64,000 bases of DNA from NCBI GenBank assembly GCA_014379625.1, contig JACMLJ010000036.1:62001-126000 (forward strand), given 5' to 3'. The notes under the pieces were generated by a model. That model ran no database searches, had not been told where the DNA came from, and worked only from the letters and a program-made list of their open reading frames with translations. Shown in pieces: positions 25,866-35,874 of this stretch; the stretch's first letter is position 1; every line of letters begins with the position of its first letter. Source of the stretch: Ferruginibacter sp. (lineage in GTDB: Bacteria; Bacteroidota; Bacteroidia; Chitinophagales; Chitinophagaceae). Both the position numbers and the translations under genes were made by a program.

Positions 25866-26990
25866 ATGAAGAAATTTTTTTTAGCAACAACGGTAATTAT
25901 AGCTACTTTGATAACAAATTGTGTAGTTGCCCAGGATTCTACCAAATCACTTACCATATCAGGGTCTGTAGACGCTTATTACCGGTACAACTTTGCGGAT
26001 AATGTTGATTATATAAATAATTTTACCAGTTTTACCAATTCACAAAATTCATTTGAACTTGGTATGGCATCGGTAAGGGCAGATGCAAGTGCTATGTCCG
26101 GAAAAGTGACTGCAACTGTAGACCTGGGATTTGGCCGCAGGGCTGAAGAATTTTCATACAATGACGGTGTTTCCGACCAGGGTGAAAATGGATTCTTTAC
26201 ACTTGCCAATATAAAGCAGTTGTATATAACTTACGCTCCTTCCACTAAAGTGAAATTTACGATGGGTAAATTTGGCACCCATGTTGGGTACGAACTATTG
26301 GATGCCCCCCTTAACAGGAATTATAGCATGGCCTATATGTTCACCAACGGACCTTTCTTTCACACGGGCTTAAAAATGGATATTACGGCAGGACCGGTAG
26401 GATTTATGCTGGGGATTGCCAATTATACCGACCAGTCAACCTCCACTATCCCCACTAAAAGCCTCCTGGGGCAAATCAGTGGTGCATCATCTAATGGAAA
26501 AATAAAGGCTTTTTTTAATTATGTCGGCTCTTATGGATCAAAGTCGCTCTCAATTCCAGGTGGCCTTAAAAGCCTTAGCCAGTATGACCTGGTGGTAACT
26601 GCGGTAGTTACCAGCAAATTTAATATTGGTTTTAATGGAACAATTCAAGACCGTAAAACTGGCATTACCGCAACAAGCGGTAGCTGGAAAGGAGCAGCAT
26701 TGTATTTGAACGTTGATCCTTCGGCTACTGTTGGCCTTACTTTAAGAAGTGAATATATCGGCGACAAAAAAATGATTTATTTTAATAGTTTTAATCCAAC
26801 TGGTTCAATGACGGTTGGTACTAAAAGCATTTTTGCCAACACCTTATCATTGAATTATAAAGTTGGTCCTTTTACCCTGATTCCTGAGTTAAGAATTGAG
26901 TCTGGTCAAAGCGCTATTTATGCTAAAAATAATGGAACAGCATCTAAATCAACAGCAACAGCGTTGTTAGCTGCTTTGTATAAATTTTAA
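25866..26990 (+). CDS. outer-membrane beta-barrel porin
   Basis: This 374-residue protein has a signal peptide (MKKFFLATTVIIATLITNCVVAQ, cleavage near residue 23). It continues as alternating short amphipathic strands ending in an aromatic residue (LLAALYKF), which is the outer-membrane insertion signal. It looks like the OmpL-like putative beta-barrel porins (BBP2 family) of Bacteroidota. GSVDAYYRYNF at the start of the mature part and KVKFTMGKFGTHVGYE near residue 137 are typical strand pairs. It lies 224 bases after the ammonium channel gene, beyond a terminator, so it has its own promoter but may share nitrogen regulation. The solute cannot be inferred from the sequence. Confidence 0.78.
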   Translation: MKKFFLATTVIIATLITNCVVAQDSTKSLTISGSVDAYYRYNFADNVDYINNFTSFTNSQNSFELGMASVRADASAMSGKVTATVDLGFGRRAEEFSYNDGVSDQGENGFFTLANIKQLYITYAPSTKVKFTMGKFGTHVGYELLDAPLNRNYSMAYMFTNGPFFHTGLKMDITAGPVGFMLGIANYTDQSTSTIPTKSLLGQISGASSNGKIKAFFNYVGSYGSKSLSIPGGLKSLSQYDLVVTAVVTSKFNIGFNGTIQDRKTGITATSGSWKGAALYLNVDPSATVGLTLRSEYIGDKKMIYFNSFNPTGSMTVGTKSIFANTLSLNYKVGPFTLIPELRIESGQSAIYAKNNGTASKSTATALLAALYKF

Positions 26991-27046
26991 TTAAAACTGG
27001 TATCAATAGAGTTTTACCTTTTTCATATGGCAAGCAATCGTTAAGG

Positions 27047-27078
27047 CCCCTCATTTCTATGAGGGGTCTCTATTTTGG
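27047..27078. terminator. terminator between the converging porin and FG-GAP lipoprotein genes
   Basis: CCCCTCAT (27047-27054) and ATGAGGGG (27059-27066) form a perfect 8-bp stem with a TTCT loop, followed by TCTCTATTTT. It lies 57 bases after the porin stop and would end plus-strand transcription. Confidence 0.75.
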
Positions 27079-27221
27079 GATAGTCCCATGCATGGGTGAG
27101 CTGTTTTACGTGGTTACCGGTTCATTATCCTTACCTGCAGCGTTGCCTGACCTGAACTATTAGTCCAAAGAATCCGCTAATGGATTGCTTGTCAGTTTGA
27201 TTATTATTGTTAAAGCAGCAT

Positions 27222-30200
27222 TTAAAACTGAATCAACCTGCGTCTTCCTTTATTATCAAATATTTCAAGCCCTGACATATGCTCATTTATATCGATAAAG
27301 CTGGCCGACTGTGACAGAAACGATGAACCATAATAAAATTCCCTTTTTTCTATTTTCCCATTTTTGTATTTGATCAGCGATGAAACTTCAGAAGGGGTTA
27401 TTTGAACAACTCTTACTTTTCTATTAAGCGCAAACAATATTAATTCGCCCTGGTGCTGACTTGCAGCCACCAGGTAATTGCCGGCGCTTCCTGATAACTT
27501 AACAAGGGCTTTACCATTTCCGGGAATATAAATCCCGCTTTGCAGTATGGTGAGTGGAGAAAATCCTCCTGTTCCATTGCCTTTTAGCAATAAGCCATTT
27601 AAAGCATCATAACGGCCTATAGAGACATCTGTGCCAAAATCATTTCCATTAATTAATACATCTAAATTTCCATCCCCATCAAAATCATCTGCAAGCATTC
27701 CGTTTAAGGTAGACATCTGTGCAGCTTTAGGCAGGGGTATAATTGTAAATTTACCGCCCCCATCATTTTGAATATAACATGATTGAAGCATGCTGGCTTT
27801 TAAGCGGATTGCTCCCTGCCTGCTTTCGGGAGGAAATATTTCGTCCATAGTAGCTGAAGCAAATTTTGTATAATTATTGTACCTTTTTTTCAAGGCAGGT
27901 AACTTGTCTGCAATATCGTCTCTTCCGTGCGCCGGAAACTCCTTCAACTGCCCTTTTTGATCCCGAAGAAAAAACGAAGGGATAGCTTCATAACCGCCAT
28001 TGTTATCAAAATCTTTTGCTGTGATAAACACGGGGTACTGATCGCTCGCCTGGTAAATAGTATTCAAGCCAACATTGCCTACAATGTAATCTGTTCTGCC
28101 GGTATGCCGGAAGTCTCCTGCAACTATCGAATTCCACCAACCAGATTTGTCATTTATACCAGAATTAGCGCTGATATTTTTAAATTTTCCGCCCACATTT
28201 TTTAAAAAGGTTACAGGCATCCATTCGCCTGCTAATATTAAATCAATTTGATTGTCGTTATCAAAATCCGTAAACAACGCATCACAAACCATCCCGATGT
28301 TTTTTAAAGCAGGGGCGACTTCGGCGGTTACATCAGTAAATTTAATTTTTCCATTATCCGAATCATTGCGAAAAATAAAACTGCTTACGGGTTTGGGATA
28401 ATTCCAGGGGTCAACACGGCCCGATACAAAAAGATCAGTTTTGCCATCACTATTAAAGTCCATCGCCTTCACGCAAAGTTTGCTGGTATAATTAAAAGGC
28501 AATGCATCCTCTGCCTTTGTAAAGTTTCCTTTACCATCATTCACATACAGTTTGTCCTGGTAGTTAGCGTTATTGTGATCGTATTTATACCCGCCGCTCG
28601 CTACGTATAAATCCAGGTTGCCGTCACCATTGGCATCAAATAGCAGTAGCCCTTCATCTTTAGAATTTTTTAGATTTTTATCTTCTTTTGCCAAAAAATC
28701 TTTTCGCACAAATTTCCCATTGGAATATTGTAACAAAACTGTTGGCGGATTATAGGTATTTCCGGCGATAACTATATCGTCAAAGCCATTCCGGTCAACA
28801 TCACCAACCGCCAATGCCGGGCAATATTCTGAAAACTTGTGTGGTAAAGTAGTTTGAATATTAAAATCTATAAAATCCTCATCCCTGTATATATAACTGA
28901 TCCCTGCCAATTTGGTTACTTCCTTAAACAATGGTTGTTCGGTTAATTTTGATGGCTGCCAGGAATAGGATTCTTCAGCGTCAGCAAAGTTCACTTTAAG
29001 CAGTTGATCGGCCTGAACCTTTTTTATTGTTTGCTTTTTGTCACCGGGCCATTTTATCACCACAGAATCAAGGAGGGTAGTTTTGCCAAGACCAAAATGA
29101 GCAATGTTCTGGTAAGTGGATAGATAGCCCCTGTAAGGTGTATTTTCATAAACCTGTTGTTTTATGCCGTCATAATAAATAGCTATCCAGGCCCCTATTC
29201 CTTCGATATTCATTTTATCGCCGGTACATTTTACCTGCAAGAAATGAGCGGTTGTATCGTTCTTTGAACGCAGGGTGTTTTTATATAGAAAAGCTTCATC
29301 ACCAATATTATTAACAACCATGTCCATATCACCATCATTATCCAGATCTGCATATGTCGCACCATTTGAAAAGCCACGGGCAGATATCCCCCAGTTTGTT
29401 GTAACATCAGTAAAACTAATGCCGTCTGCGTTTTTAAAGGCATAGTTGGCAAGTTTAACCTCAGGTATTTTGTCCAGCATCTGAAGGGGTGACTCGCCGG
29501 AGATCGTTTCCTTCCTGTAGGCGATAAAATCACGGTCGGTTACATCTTTTGGAAATCCATTGGTAACAATCATATCTCTATACCCGTCGTTATCAAAATC
29601 TACAATCATAGGGGTCCAGCTCCAGTCGGTTTGTGCTACGCCGCTCATGAAAGCGATTTCACTAAATACAGGTGCCCCGACAGAATCATTTTCCAAAATC
29701 CTCGGGCCCTGGTTTAATTGCAGGGTGTTGCGTAAGTATTGATACTGGCTGCCAAAAATCTCGAAGTTCTGAAAAGTATTGTAGTTATTGTTGGGCAGCA
29801 TCATTTTTTTGCGGTAATTGTCCATAGGGTTCATGTCCAGCTCCACTACGTCTTCCAGTCCGTCATTGTTGATATCAATAATATCCTGTCCCATCGAGTT
29901 GAAGGAAGTATGCTTAAAATATTCTTTTGAACGGTTGGTAAAAGTTCCGTTGCGGTTGTTAATATACAAGATGTTTTCCGACAGGAAGTCATTGCTTACA
30001 TAGATGTCTTTCCAGCCATCACGGTTAATATCGGCCACGGTGGCGCCGTGACCAAATCCGTCAAATATAACACCTGCCTGTATGGAAACATCCCGGAAAA
30101 CAGCGTGATTAACGGAAGCATCCCAACTATTTTGGTATAACCTTCCTTTGCTTCCTTTATCAGCGTTAAAAATATTATTTGAGCTCTTACCAAATTTGTT

Positions 30201-30803
30201 CTGGTTACCCGAAGAGGCTTCATTCACTGTGAGATACATATCAAGGTCGCCATCGTTATCATAATCAAAAAAATCAGCCATTGTCGATTGCTCATGAATA
30301 TCCAAACCATACTCACCCGCCATATCTTTAAAATGCGGAATTCGTTTGTTATCAATTCCCTGGTTAACGTATAAAATATTGCGCCTTCTGAGCGAATCCT
30401 TATAAATTGTATTACAAATGTAAATATCCATCAGCCCATCATTATTTATGTCGATCACCGAAGCCCCCCTTGCCCACCTGCCCGATCCTTCAGCACCTGC
30501 TCTGACCGTTATATCTTCAAATTTAAAATCGCCTTTGTTGAGGTACAACCTGCAGGGCACCATATTTCCGGTAAAATAAATATCCTGCAATCCATCATTG
30601 TTAAAATCAGCAATACCTACACCCCCTCCATTATAGATATTCACCACATTCATCGGGTTAATGGAATCTGTCTCTGTAATAGCATTATTAAAATGAATGC
30701 CGGAATGAGCGGAGGGAATTTTTTCAAATAAGGCGGGCCTGGTACGACAGGCTGCCAGGCAAAATATGGATAAAAAAATGAATACCAGTTTAAGCAGTTT
30801 CAT
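27222..30803 (-). CDS. very large FG-GAP/VCBS and ASPIC/UnbV (CRTAC1-like) lipoprotein
   Basis: The protein is 1193 residues from the ATG at 30801-30803. That start was chosen because it gives a lipoprotein signal (MKLLKLVFIFLSIFCLAAC, lipidated Cys19). It contains many Asp-rich FG-GAP/VCBS repeats that bind calcium and build beta-propellers (DFNNDGLQDIYF, DINNDGLMDIYI, DYDNDGDLDMYL and others, spread over residues 60-500 and again over 640-1130). Between them, near 550-620, lies an ASPIC/UnbV segment (GIGAWIAIYYDGIKQ, then HFGLG and VVIKWP). Such proteins are often encoded next to SusC/SusD pairs in Bacteroidota and are thought to sit on the cell surface, with ligands unknown. It is downstream of susD on the same strand but separated by a terminator-like hairpin. 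Confidence 0.85.
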   Translation of the reverse strand: MKLLKLVFIFLSIFCLAACRTRPALFEKIPSAHSGIHFNNAITETDSINPMNVVNIYNGGGVGIADFNNDGLQDIYFTGNMVPCRLYLNKGDFKFEDITVRAGAEGSGRWARGASVIDINNDGLMDIYICNTIYKDSLRRRNILYVNQGIDNKRIPHFKDMAGEYGLDIHEQSTMADFFDYDNDGDLDMYLTVNEASSGNQNKFGKSSNNIFNADKGSKGRLYQNSWDASVNHAVFRDVSIQAGVIFDGFGHGATVADINRDGWKDIYVSNDFLSENILYINNRNGTFTNRSKEYFKHTSFNSMGQDIIDINNDGLEDVVELDMNPMDNYRKKMMLPNNNYNTFQNFEIFGSQYQYLRNTLQLNQGPRILENDSVGAPVFSEIAFMSGVAQTDWSWTPMIVDFDNDGYRDMIVTNGFPKDVTDRDFIAYRKETISGESPLQMLDKIPEVKLANYAFKNADGISFTDVTTNWGISARGFSNGATYADLDNDGDMDMVVNNIGDEAFLYKNTLRSKNDTTAHFLQVKCTGDKMNIEGIGAWIAIYYDGIKQQVYENTPYRGYLSTYQNIAHFGLGKTTLLDSVVIKWPGDKKQTIKKVQADQLLKVNFADAEESYSWQPSKLTEQPLFKEVTKLAGISYIYRDEDFIDFNIQTTLPHKFSEYCPALAVGDVDRNGFDDIVIAGNTYNPPTVLLQYSNGKFVRKDFLAKEDKNLKNSKDEGLLLFDANGDGNLDLYVASGGYKYDHNNANYQDKLYVNDGKGNFTKAEDALPFNYTSKLCVKAMDFNSDGKTDLFVSGRVDPWNYPKPVSSFIFRNDSDNGKIKFTDVTAEVAPALKNIGMVCDALFTDFDNDNQIDLILAGEWMPVTFLKNVGGKFKNISANSGINDKSGWWNSIVAGDFRHTGRTDYIVGNVGLNTIYQASDQYPVFITAKDFDNNGGYEAIPSFFLRDQKGQLKEFPAHGRDDIADKLPALKKRYNNYTKFASATMDEIFPPESRQGAIRLKASMLQSCYIQNDGGGKFTIIPLPKAAQMSTLNGMLADDFDGDGNLDVLINGNDFGTDVSIGRYDALNGLLLKGNGTGGFSPLTILQSGIYIPGNGKALVKLSGSAGNYLVAASQHQGELILFALNRKVRVVQITPSEVSSLIKYKNGKIEKREFYYGSSFLSQSASFIDINEHMSGLEIFDNKGRRRLIQF

Positions 30804-30852
30804 ACTGAATTTTGTAATGGGATAAGCTGTAAAATTAGGATGGAATGAGTGC

Positions 30853-30888
30853 AATAAAAAAGGCCCTCTTTTGGAGAAGCCTTTTTAT
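30853..30888 (-). terminator. terminator/attenuator between susD and the FG-GAP lipoprotein gene
   Basis: Read on the minus strand, an AAAAAGGC arm (30880-30887) pairs with GCC followed by TTTTTT (30855-30864), with CTC and GAG extending the stem around a short A-rich loop. The stem starts 16 bases after the susD stop. It is a good intrinsic terminator and would allow more SusCD than FG-GAP protein to be made. Confidence 0.65.
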
Positions 30889-30902
30889 ATTACAATTTAT
30901 AT

Positions 30903-32639
30903 TTAATAACCCGGGTTTGGAGTTAGATTCGGATTAAGAGATATTGCCCCTTGTGGAATCGGCAAAACTGCTTTATCTGCCGTAAGGGAAGTATTATATA
31001 ATCCATGCTTCTTACCATCCCGTGTAGGGCCTGGTGCGGGATTGGTAATTGGCTCATAACTGGCGTCTACCGTACCGTTGGCCTTTTTAATAAAAGCGAT
31101 GGCTACATCCGTTCCCGCCCTGCAAAGATCATAAAAAACAGAGTATTCGCCGCTTAGCTCATGCCTGTACTCGCTCAAAACCATTTGCAGGGGATCGGTG
31201 ATAGCTACGCCCGGCGTACCATCAAAATTAGCGCTATCCCTCATAATTGCAGGTGCTAAACCTGGCCCGCCCCAGGCCCTGTCCCTGACTGTTTTAAGAT
31301 CAGCCATGGCTCCTGGTATATCGCCGGTACGCACTTTGCATTCAGCCCTGCTTAGTAAAACCTCTGCATAGCGCAGGAGTATCTGGTTTTGATCGCCGAA
31401 GATTCTCTGCGGACCGTAATTCCCGGTCAGGTTTGGATCCCTCCATTTTTTTGCACAAAAATATCCGCTGCGGCCACTATCGCTTCCATACCAGGGCCTT
31501 GTTAAAGTTCCAACGGTATTTAAAATCGTTCCGTCATCTGCCTTGTATTTTGCATTGCCGGCGGCAAAACCTTCTTTTACAGGGATATAACCTTTTAATC
31601 CGCCCCAGGTAGCAATAATTCCGGGACTTGCCAGGGTGTCACCGGGACCTACAATTGTAAGTAGCTTACGTTTATCTCCTGATTGATAAGAATTCCACAA
31701 TGCCGGATTACCATAATCATAGCCCTGCTGGGTTACCTCTTCGGGCCAGCTAAAACTATCTATCCAGCCTAATTCAGCGCCGGGCGGTTGCCAGCTTCCG
31801 CCCCAGTCCTGCGGATCTCCGGCCTTTTTTGCAAACTGCACCTCAAAAAGCGATTCGTCATTATTTTGCTTATCGTATTCATTCGCATCCGCAAATTTGG
31901 CCATTAATCGGTAGTTAGCTAACTCTGGATTATTATATGCCGTTAAAGCGCCTGCATAGTCTTTTAACCACATCCGGGCTGCACCTTCATATGCATAGGC
32001 TGCACCTTTAGTGGCCCTTCCCAAATCAGCAACAGGGAGAACTGTTTTCGACCACAACAGGCTTTCAGCTTTCTGCATATCAGCAACTACCTGGCGAAAC
32101 ACTGAATCGCGGGAAGCTCTTGGTGCCAATCCATTTGTTACCGCACTTAATTCCAGCGGTACGCCTCCAAAAGAAGCTGCCAGGTAATAGTAAGTCATGC
32201 CCCGTAAAAAATAAGCTTCGCCTGTTAAACGGTCGGCCAGGGCCGGTGTAACAATACCTCTTTCCTTTGCCTTTTCAATTACGCCAAAGGCTGCATTCGC
32301 CCTCGCTATACCTATAAAGGATTGGTTCCAGAAAGTAGCAACCCCGCCAAAAGTGGCCGGAATTTGATAATTATTCCAAAATACATCACCGCCCCAATTG
32401 AAAAAATCATGGGTGCTGAAATTAGCCCTGTACCAGATACATTTTTTCAGCAGGTCGCTGTTCTGGTAGGTATCATAGATACTGTTAACAAGGGCAACCA
32501 CGTCTTCTGATTTATTGAACGTGGCATCTATTGTACCTTCAAATGTATTGGTTTGTACCAGGAAACTTTTTTTACACGCCAAGGGAATAACAGCAATTCC
32601 ACAGCTGATTACAATAATAAATATTTTGATTTTTTTCAT
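30903..32639 (-). CDS. susD: SusD/RagB-family outer-membrane nutrient-binding lipoprotein
   Basis: SusD-like lipoproteins form the lid of a SusC transporter and capture oligosaccharides, peptides or other nutrients at the cell surface. The protein is 578 residues from the ATG at 32637-32639 (an in-frame ATG six codons earlier is possible). It has a lipobox with Cys22 (IPLACKKS). Family features are the N-terminal TPR-like helices (FLRGMTYYYLAASFGGVPL near residue 145), RYAEVLLSRAEC near residue 419 and the late YRHELSGEYSVFYDLCR motif. It overlaps no neighbour and begins 25 bases after the susC stop, as in a standard SusCD pair. No glycoside hydrolase lies nearby, so the substrate is not evident. 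Confidence 0.93.
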   Translation of the reverse strand: MKKIKIFIIVISCGIAVIPLACKKSFLVQTNTFEGTIDATFNKSEDVVALVNSIYDTYQNSDLLKKCIWYRANFSTHDFFNWGGDVFWNNYQIPATFGGVATFWNQSFIGIARANAAFGVIEKAKERGIVTPALADRLTGEAYFLRGMTYYYLAASFGGVPLELSAVTNGLAPRASRDSVFRQVVADMQKAESLLWSKTVLPVADLGRATKGAAYAYEGAARMWLKDYAGALTAYNNPELANYRLMAKFADANEYDKQNNDESLFEVQFAKKAGDPQDWGGSWQPPGAELGWIDSFSWPEEVTQQGYDYGNPALWNSYQSGDKRKLLTIVGPGDTLASPGIIATWGGLKGYIPVKEGFAAGNAKYKADDGTILNTVGTLTRPWYGSDSGRSGYFCAKKWRDPNLTGNYGPQRIFGDQNQILLRYAEVLLSRAECKVRTGDIPGAMADLKTVRDRAWGGPGLAPAIMRDSANFDGTPGVAITDPLQMVLSEYRHELSGEYSVFYDLCRAGTDVAIAFIKKANGTVDASYEPITNPAPGPTRDGKKHGLYNTSLTADKAVLPIPQGAISLNPNLTPNPGY

Positions 32640-32664
32640 AATGCTATTTTTTGTCATTCTTTCT

Positions 32665-35600
32665 TTAAAATGTAACGTTTAAACCTATTGTAAAAAAACG
32701 GGAGGAAGGATAAATGCCATTGTCCACACCATTGAAAATAGGATTGCTACCCTGTATCCCAATTTCAGGATCAAGCCCGCTGTATTTGGTAATGGTAAAA
32801 AGGTTTTGCGTAGAAATGTAGGCTCTCAGCCTGGATAGTTTAAACTTGCCGGAAATGCTGGCCGGTAAGGTATACCCAACGGTGAGGTTTTTTAATTTCA
32901 GGTAGCTGCCATTTTCAATCCAGGCACTGGACGGAACGCTGTTTAATGTATTGTCGTCATTAGCTAATGCCCTTGCAAAAGTATTTGACGGGCGGGTTGG
33001 TGTCCAGTAACTATTAAAATATTCAACGCTAACATTTTGAACCCCTTCTGAACCCCTTTTCTGGAAGGATTGCAGGTTATTTTCAATGTAGTTTAGTATC
33101 TTGTTTCCATAAGATCCATAGAAGAATACGTTGAAATCCCATACTTTGTAGGTGGCATCGAAGTTAAGGCCCCCAAAAAAATCAGGTTGAGGGCTCCCCA
33201 GCGAAGTCCTGTCATCTGCATTTACTTTCCCATCTCGGTTGATGTCCGCAAAATAGCGATCTCCCGGTTTTGTTGCGGCCCTGTAATAAATACCACCGGG
33301 AGCCTTCGTGTTAAGAGCGTCTATCTGCGACTGTGTTTGAAAAATACCTAATGATTGATAACCATAAAAATCGCCTACCTGACTACCAATTTTTGATTGG
33401 CTGAAATCAGCCCAGCCTTGTCCGGTTAAAGCAGATTGAAAGTTAAAATTTGAACTTAATAAAAAATCGAGTCCGGAAGTGATATCTACAAGCCTGTTCT
33501 TTATGGCCGACCAGGTTAAACCAACATTGTATTGAAAGTCTTTTCCTCGTTTGCCGCTGTAATTGAGCGCAACTTCTACCCCTTTATTGTTCATCTCTCC
33601 CACATTACGGGTGATAAGATTGTACCCGGTCTGGGGAGACGATGGGATTCTTAATAAAAAATCTTTTGATCTCCTGTTAAACCAGTCTACGGTTAAGGTA
33701 AGCGCGCCCTTCAAAAATGCTGCGTCGATCCCAATATTTGTTGTATAGTCTGTTTCCCATTTCAGGTTTGGGTTAGCGGGTTGCGCCTGCGCAATACCAT
33801 TTTGATAAATTTCATTAAAAGGGTAACCAAGATTATCTAATACATTACCATTAGCATCTCTGCCATTTACATTAGCTGCAAAATTTCCTGCATATAAAGC
33901 CTGGTACTGGTATAAGGGAATAGAGCCCTGGTTACCCACTACTCCATAACCACCCCTCAGTTTCAGGTCGCTCAACCAATTAACGCTTTGCAAAAATGAT
34001 TCATTTTTTAATTTCCAGGCGATAGCTCCCGAAGGAAATACACCGTATTGATGGCTTGAGTCAAATTTGGAAGATCCATCCCTCCTGACCGTACCTGTCA
34101 AAATGTATTTGTCATTAAACTGATAGGTTAACCTTGCAAATTGGGATGCCAGGGTTGATATAATTTGGCCATTACCAAAACGGTCAAATTGCAGGTTACT
34201 AAGTTGTGCTATATCCCGGATAGTGGCATTTGGAGGGTTGCCACCCGCTCCACTCATGTTGGTAATGTTTTTTTGTGCAGATATCCCACCAACGAAGTTG
34301 ATTGCATGTACACCAAAAGTTTTATCGTATGCTATGGTATTCTCCCATAACCATTCAAAATTATTATTTAAGTTTTGGCGATAAAAGGCTTTGGTTGGTA
34401 CAGCCGTTGGGTTTTGTAAGAATGCCCTGTTATCTTCCGGTTGATAGAATGATCCGGAAAAATTGGTGACATTCACCCCGGCATTGGTTTTAACTTTGAG
34501 CCCGTCAAATAAGGTAAGCTCCAAAGAAGAATTCGCCAGCAGGTAGTGGGTGATGTTTTTAGATTTATTGGTCTCCACACTATAAACGGGATTGTTGAAT
34601 TTAAACACATTGGGATTGATAGGGTTATAAAATCCATAATTGCCGTTCGCGTCTTTAATCTGGGTGGTAAACCTGTTACCGCTGTCAAGGGTGGGGGGGT
34701 TCACCACTAACTGGAAGAGCCCTCCTCCTCCTGTTATTCCCGAAGTACCCAACGGAGTATTAGCATCCTGGTAACTATATTTTACGCTTGTGGCAGACTT
34801 AAGCCATGTAGTGGGTTGATAATCCAGGTTAAGGCCTATTGTAAATCTCTTATAAAACGAACCAAGCACAATACCTTTCTGATCAAAATATCCAAATGAA
34901 ATAGCTGACTGAGCTTTATCACTGCCGCCGCGTATTGCAACGCTGTAATTTTGGGTCAGGCCCACGCGGTACAGTGCATCCTGCCAATCTACCGTGTGCA
35001 GAGCGCCCGGGGTTTTCCATATCGGCAACCCATGATAGGTACGCGAGGAATCGGAAGCCTCGACCTGGTTAGACAGGGTCGCGAAATCCTGCGCATTTAA
35101 TATATCATATTGCTTTGGATTGGTTTGAAAAGCATTATATGCGTCTAAAGAAATCTGTACACGGTTTTTTAAACCTTTCTTCGTAGTGATTAACACCACT
35201 CCATTGGCGGCGCGAATTCCGTAAACAGCAGTCGCAGAAGCATCTTTCAGCACATCTATCGAGGCAATGTCATTGGGGTTGATATTGTTGATACCACCTC
35301 CTGTAGGATAGCCATCAATAACATACAAAGGGTCATTGCCGCCACTGGCAAGGCTGCCAATACCCCTGATGAGTATAGATATATTGCCACCAGGTGCGGC
35401 ATCATTATTCATGATCTGTACACCGGAAGCACGGCCCTGTAAAGCCTGGGTTGCACTAATTACCGGCAATTTTTCAATGGTAGCAGCACTTACTGAACTT
35501 ATTGCGCCCGTTAAGTCTTTGCGCTTTTGGGTTCCATAACCTACTACAACTACCTCATTCAAGTTGGCGGCTTGTGTGTTTAAAATTATATCAATATTTG

Positions 35601-35874
35601 AACTACCCGTTATACTTATCTCTCTCGATTCAAACCCTACACTAGATACCATGAGCGTATTTGTTTTTTCGGGTAAGGTAATTAAGAACGAACCATCGTC
35701 GGAAGTAATGGCACTAATCGGTGTGCCCTTGCCGGTAACAGTTGTAGCAGGTACCGGCTTGGACTGTGCATCTAATACTTTCCCGGTAATTTTTTTCTGG
35801 GAAAAAGAGCAGATAGTAAATAGAAGGAAGCATAAAAGCAGTACGCTTTTTTTAATAACAAGTTTTGGCAGCAT
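32665..35874 (-). CDS. susC: SusC/RagA-family TonB-dependent outer-membrane transporter
   Basis: This 1069-residue protein is the barrel of the SusCD nutrient importer, energised through TonB. After a signal peptide (MLPKLVIKKSVLLLCFLLFTICSFS) comes a carboxypeptidase-regulatory-like domain (KKITGKVLDAQSKPVPATTV, about 28-100). The plug follows, with the SusC signature NEVVVVGYGTQKRKDLTGAIS (about 104-124) and the DGYP/DPLYVIDG region. The long beta-barrel ends in a terminal aromatic (FTIGLNVTF). It lacks an N-terminal STN domain, so it probably does not signal through an anti-sigma factor directly; none is encoded here. Its promoter must lie in the 500-base divergent region shared with the T9SS cargo gene. 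Confidence 0.95.
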   Translation of the reverse strand: MLPKLVIKKSVLLLCFLLFTICSFSQKKITGKVLDAQSKPVPATTVTGKGTPISAITSDDGSFLITLPEKTNTLMVSSVGFESREISITGSSNIDIILNTQAANLNEVVVVGYGTQKRKDLTGAISSVSAATIEKLPVISATQALQGRASGVQIMNNDAAPGGNISILIRGIGSLASGGNDPLYVIDGYPTGGGINNINPNDIASIDVLKDASATAVYGIRAANGVVLITTKKGLKNRVQISLDAYNAFQTNPKQYDILNAQDFATLSNQVEASDSSRTYHGLPIWKTPGALHTVDWQDALYRVGLTQNYSVAIRGGSDKAQSAISFGYFDQKGIVLGSFYKRFTIGLNLDYQPTTWLKSATSVKYSYQDANTPLGTSGITGGGGLFQLVVNPPTLDSGNRFTTQIKDANGNYGFYNPINPNVFKFNNPVYSVETNKSKNITHYLLANSSLELTLFDGLKVKTNAGVNVTNFSGSFYQPEDNRAFLQNPTAVPTKAFYRQNLNNNFEWLWENTIAYDKTFGVHAINFVGGISAQKNITNMSGAGGNPPNATIRDIAQLSNLQFDRFGNGQIISTLASQFARLTYQFNDKYILTGTVRRDGSSKFDSSHQYGVFPSGAIAWKLKNESFLQSVNWLSDLKLRGGYGVVGNQGSIPLYQYQALYAGNFAANVNGRDANGNVLDNLGYPFNEIYQNGIAQAQPANPNLKWETDYTTNIGIDAAFLKGALTLTVDWFNRRSKDFLLRIPSSPQTGYNLITRNVGEMNNKGVEVALNYSGKRGKDFQYNVGLTWSAIKNRLVDITSGLDFLLSSNFNFQSALTGQGWADFSQSKIGSQVGDFYGYQSLGIFQTQSQIDALNTKAPGGIYYRAATKPGDRYFADINRDGKVNADDRTSLGSPQPDFFGGLNFDATYKVWDFNVFFYGSYGNKILNYIENNLQSFQKRGSEGVQNVSVEYFNSYWTPTRPSNTFARALANDDNTLNSVPSSAWIENGSYLKLKNLTVGYTLPASISGKFKLSRLRAYISTQNLFTITKYSGLDPEIGIQGSNPIFNGVDNGIYPSSRFFTIGLNVTF

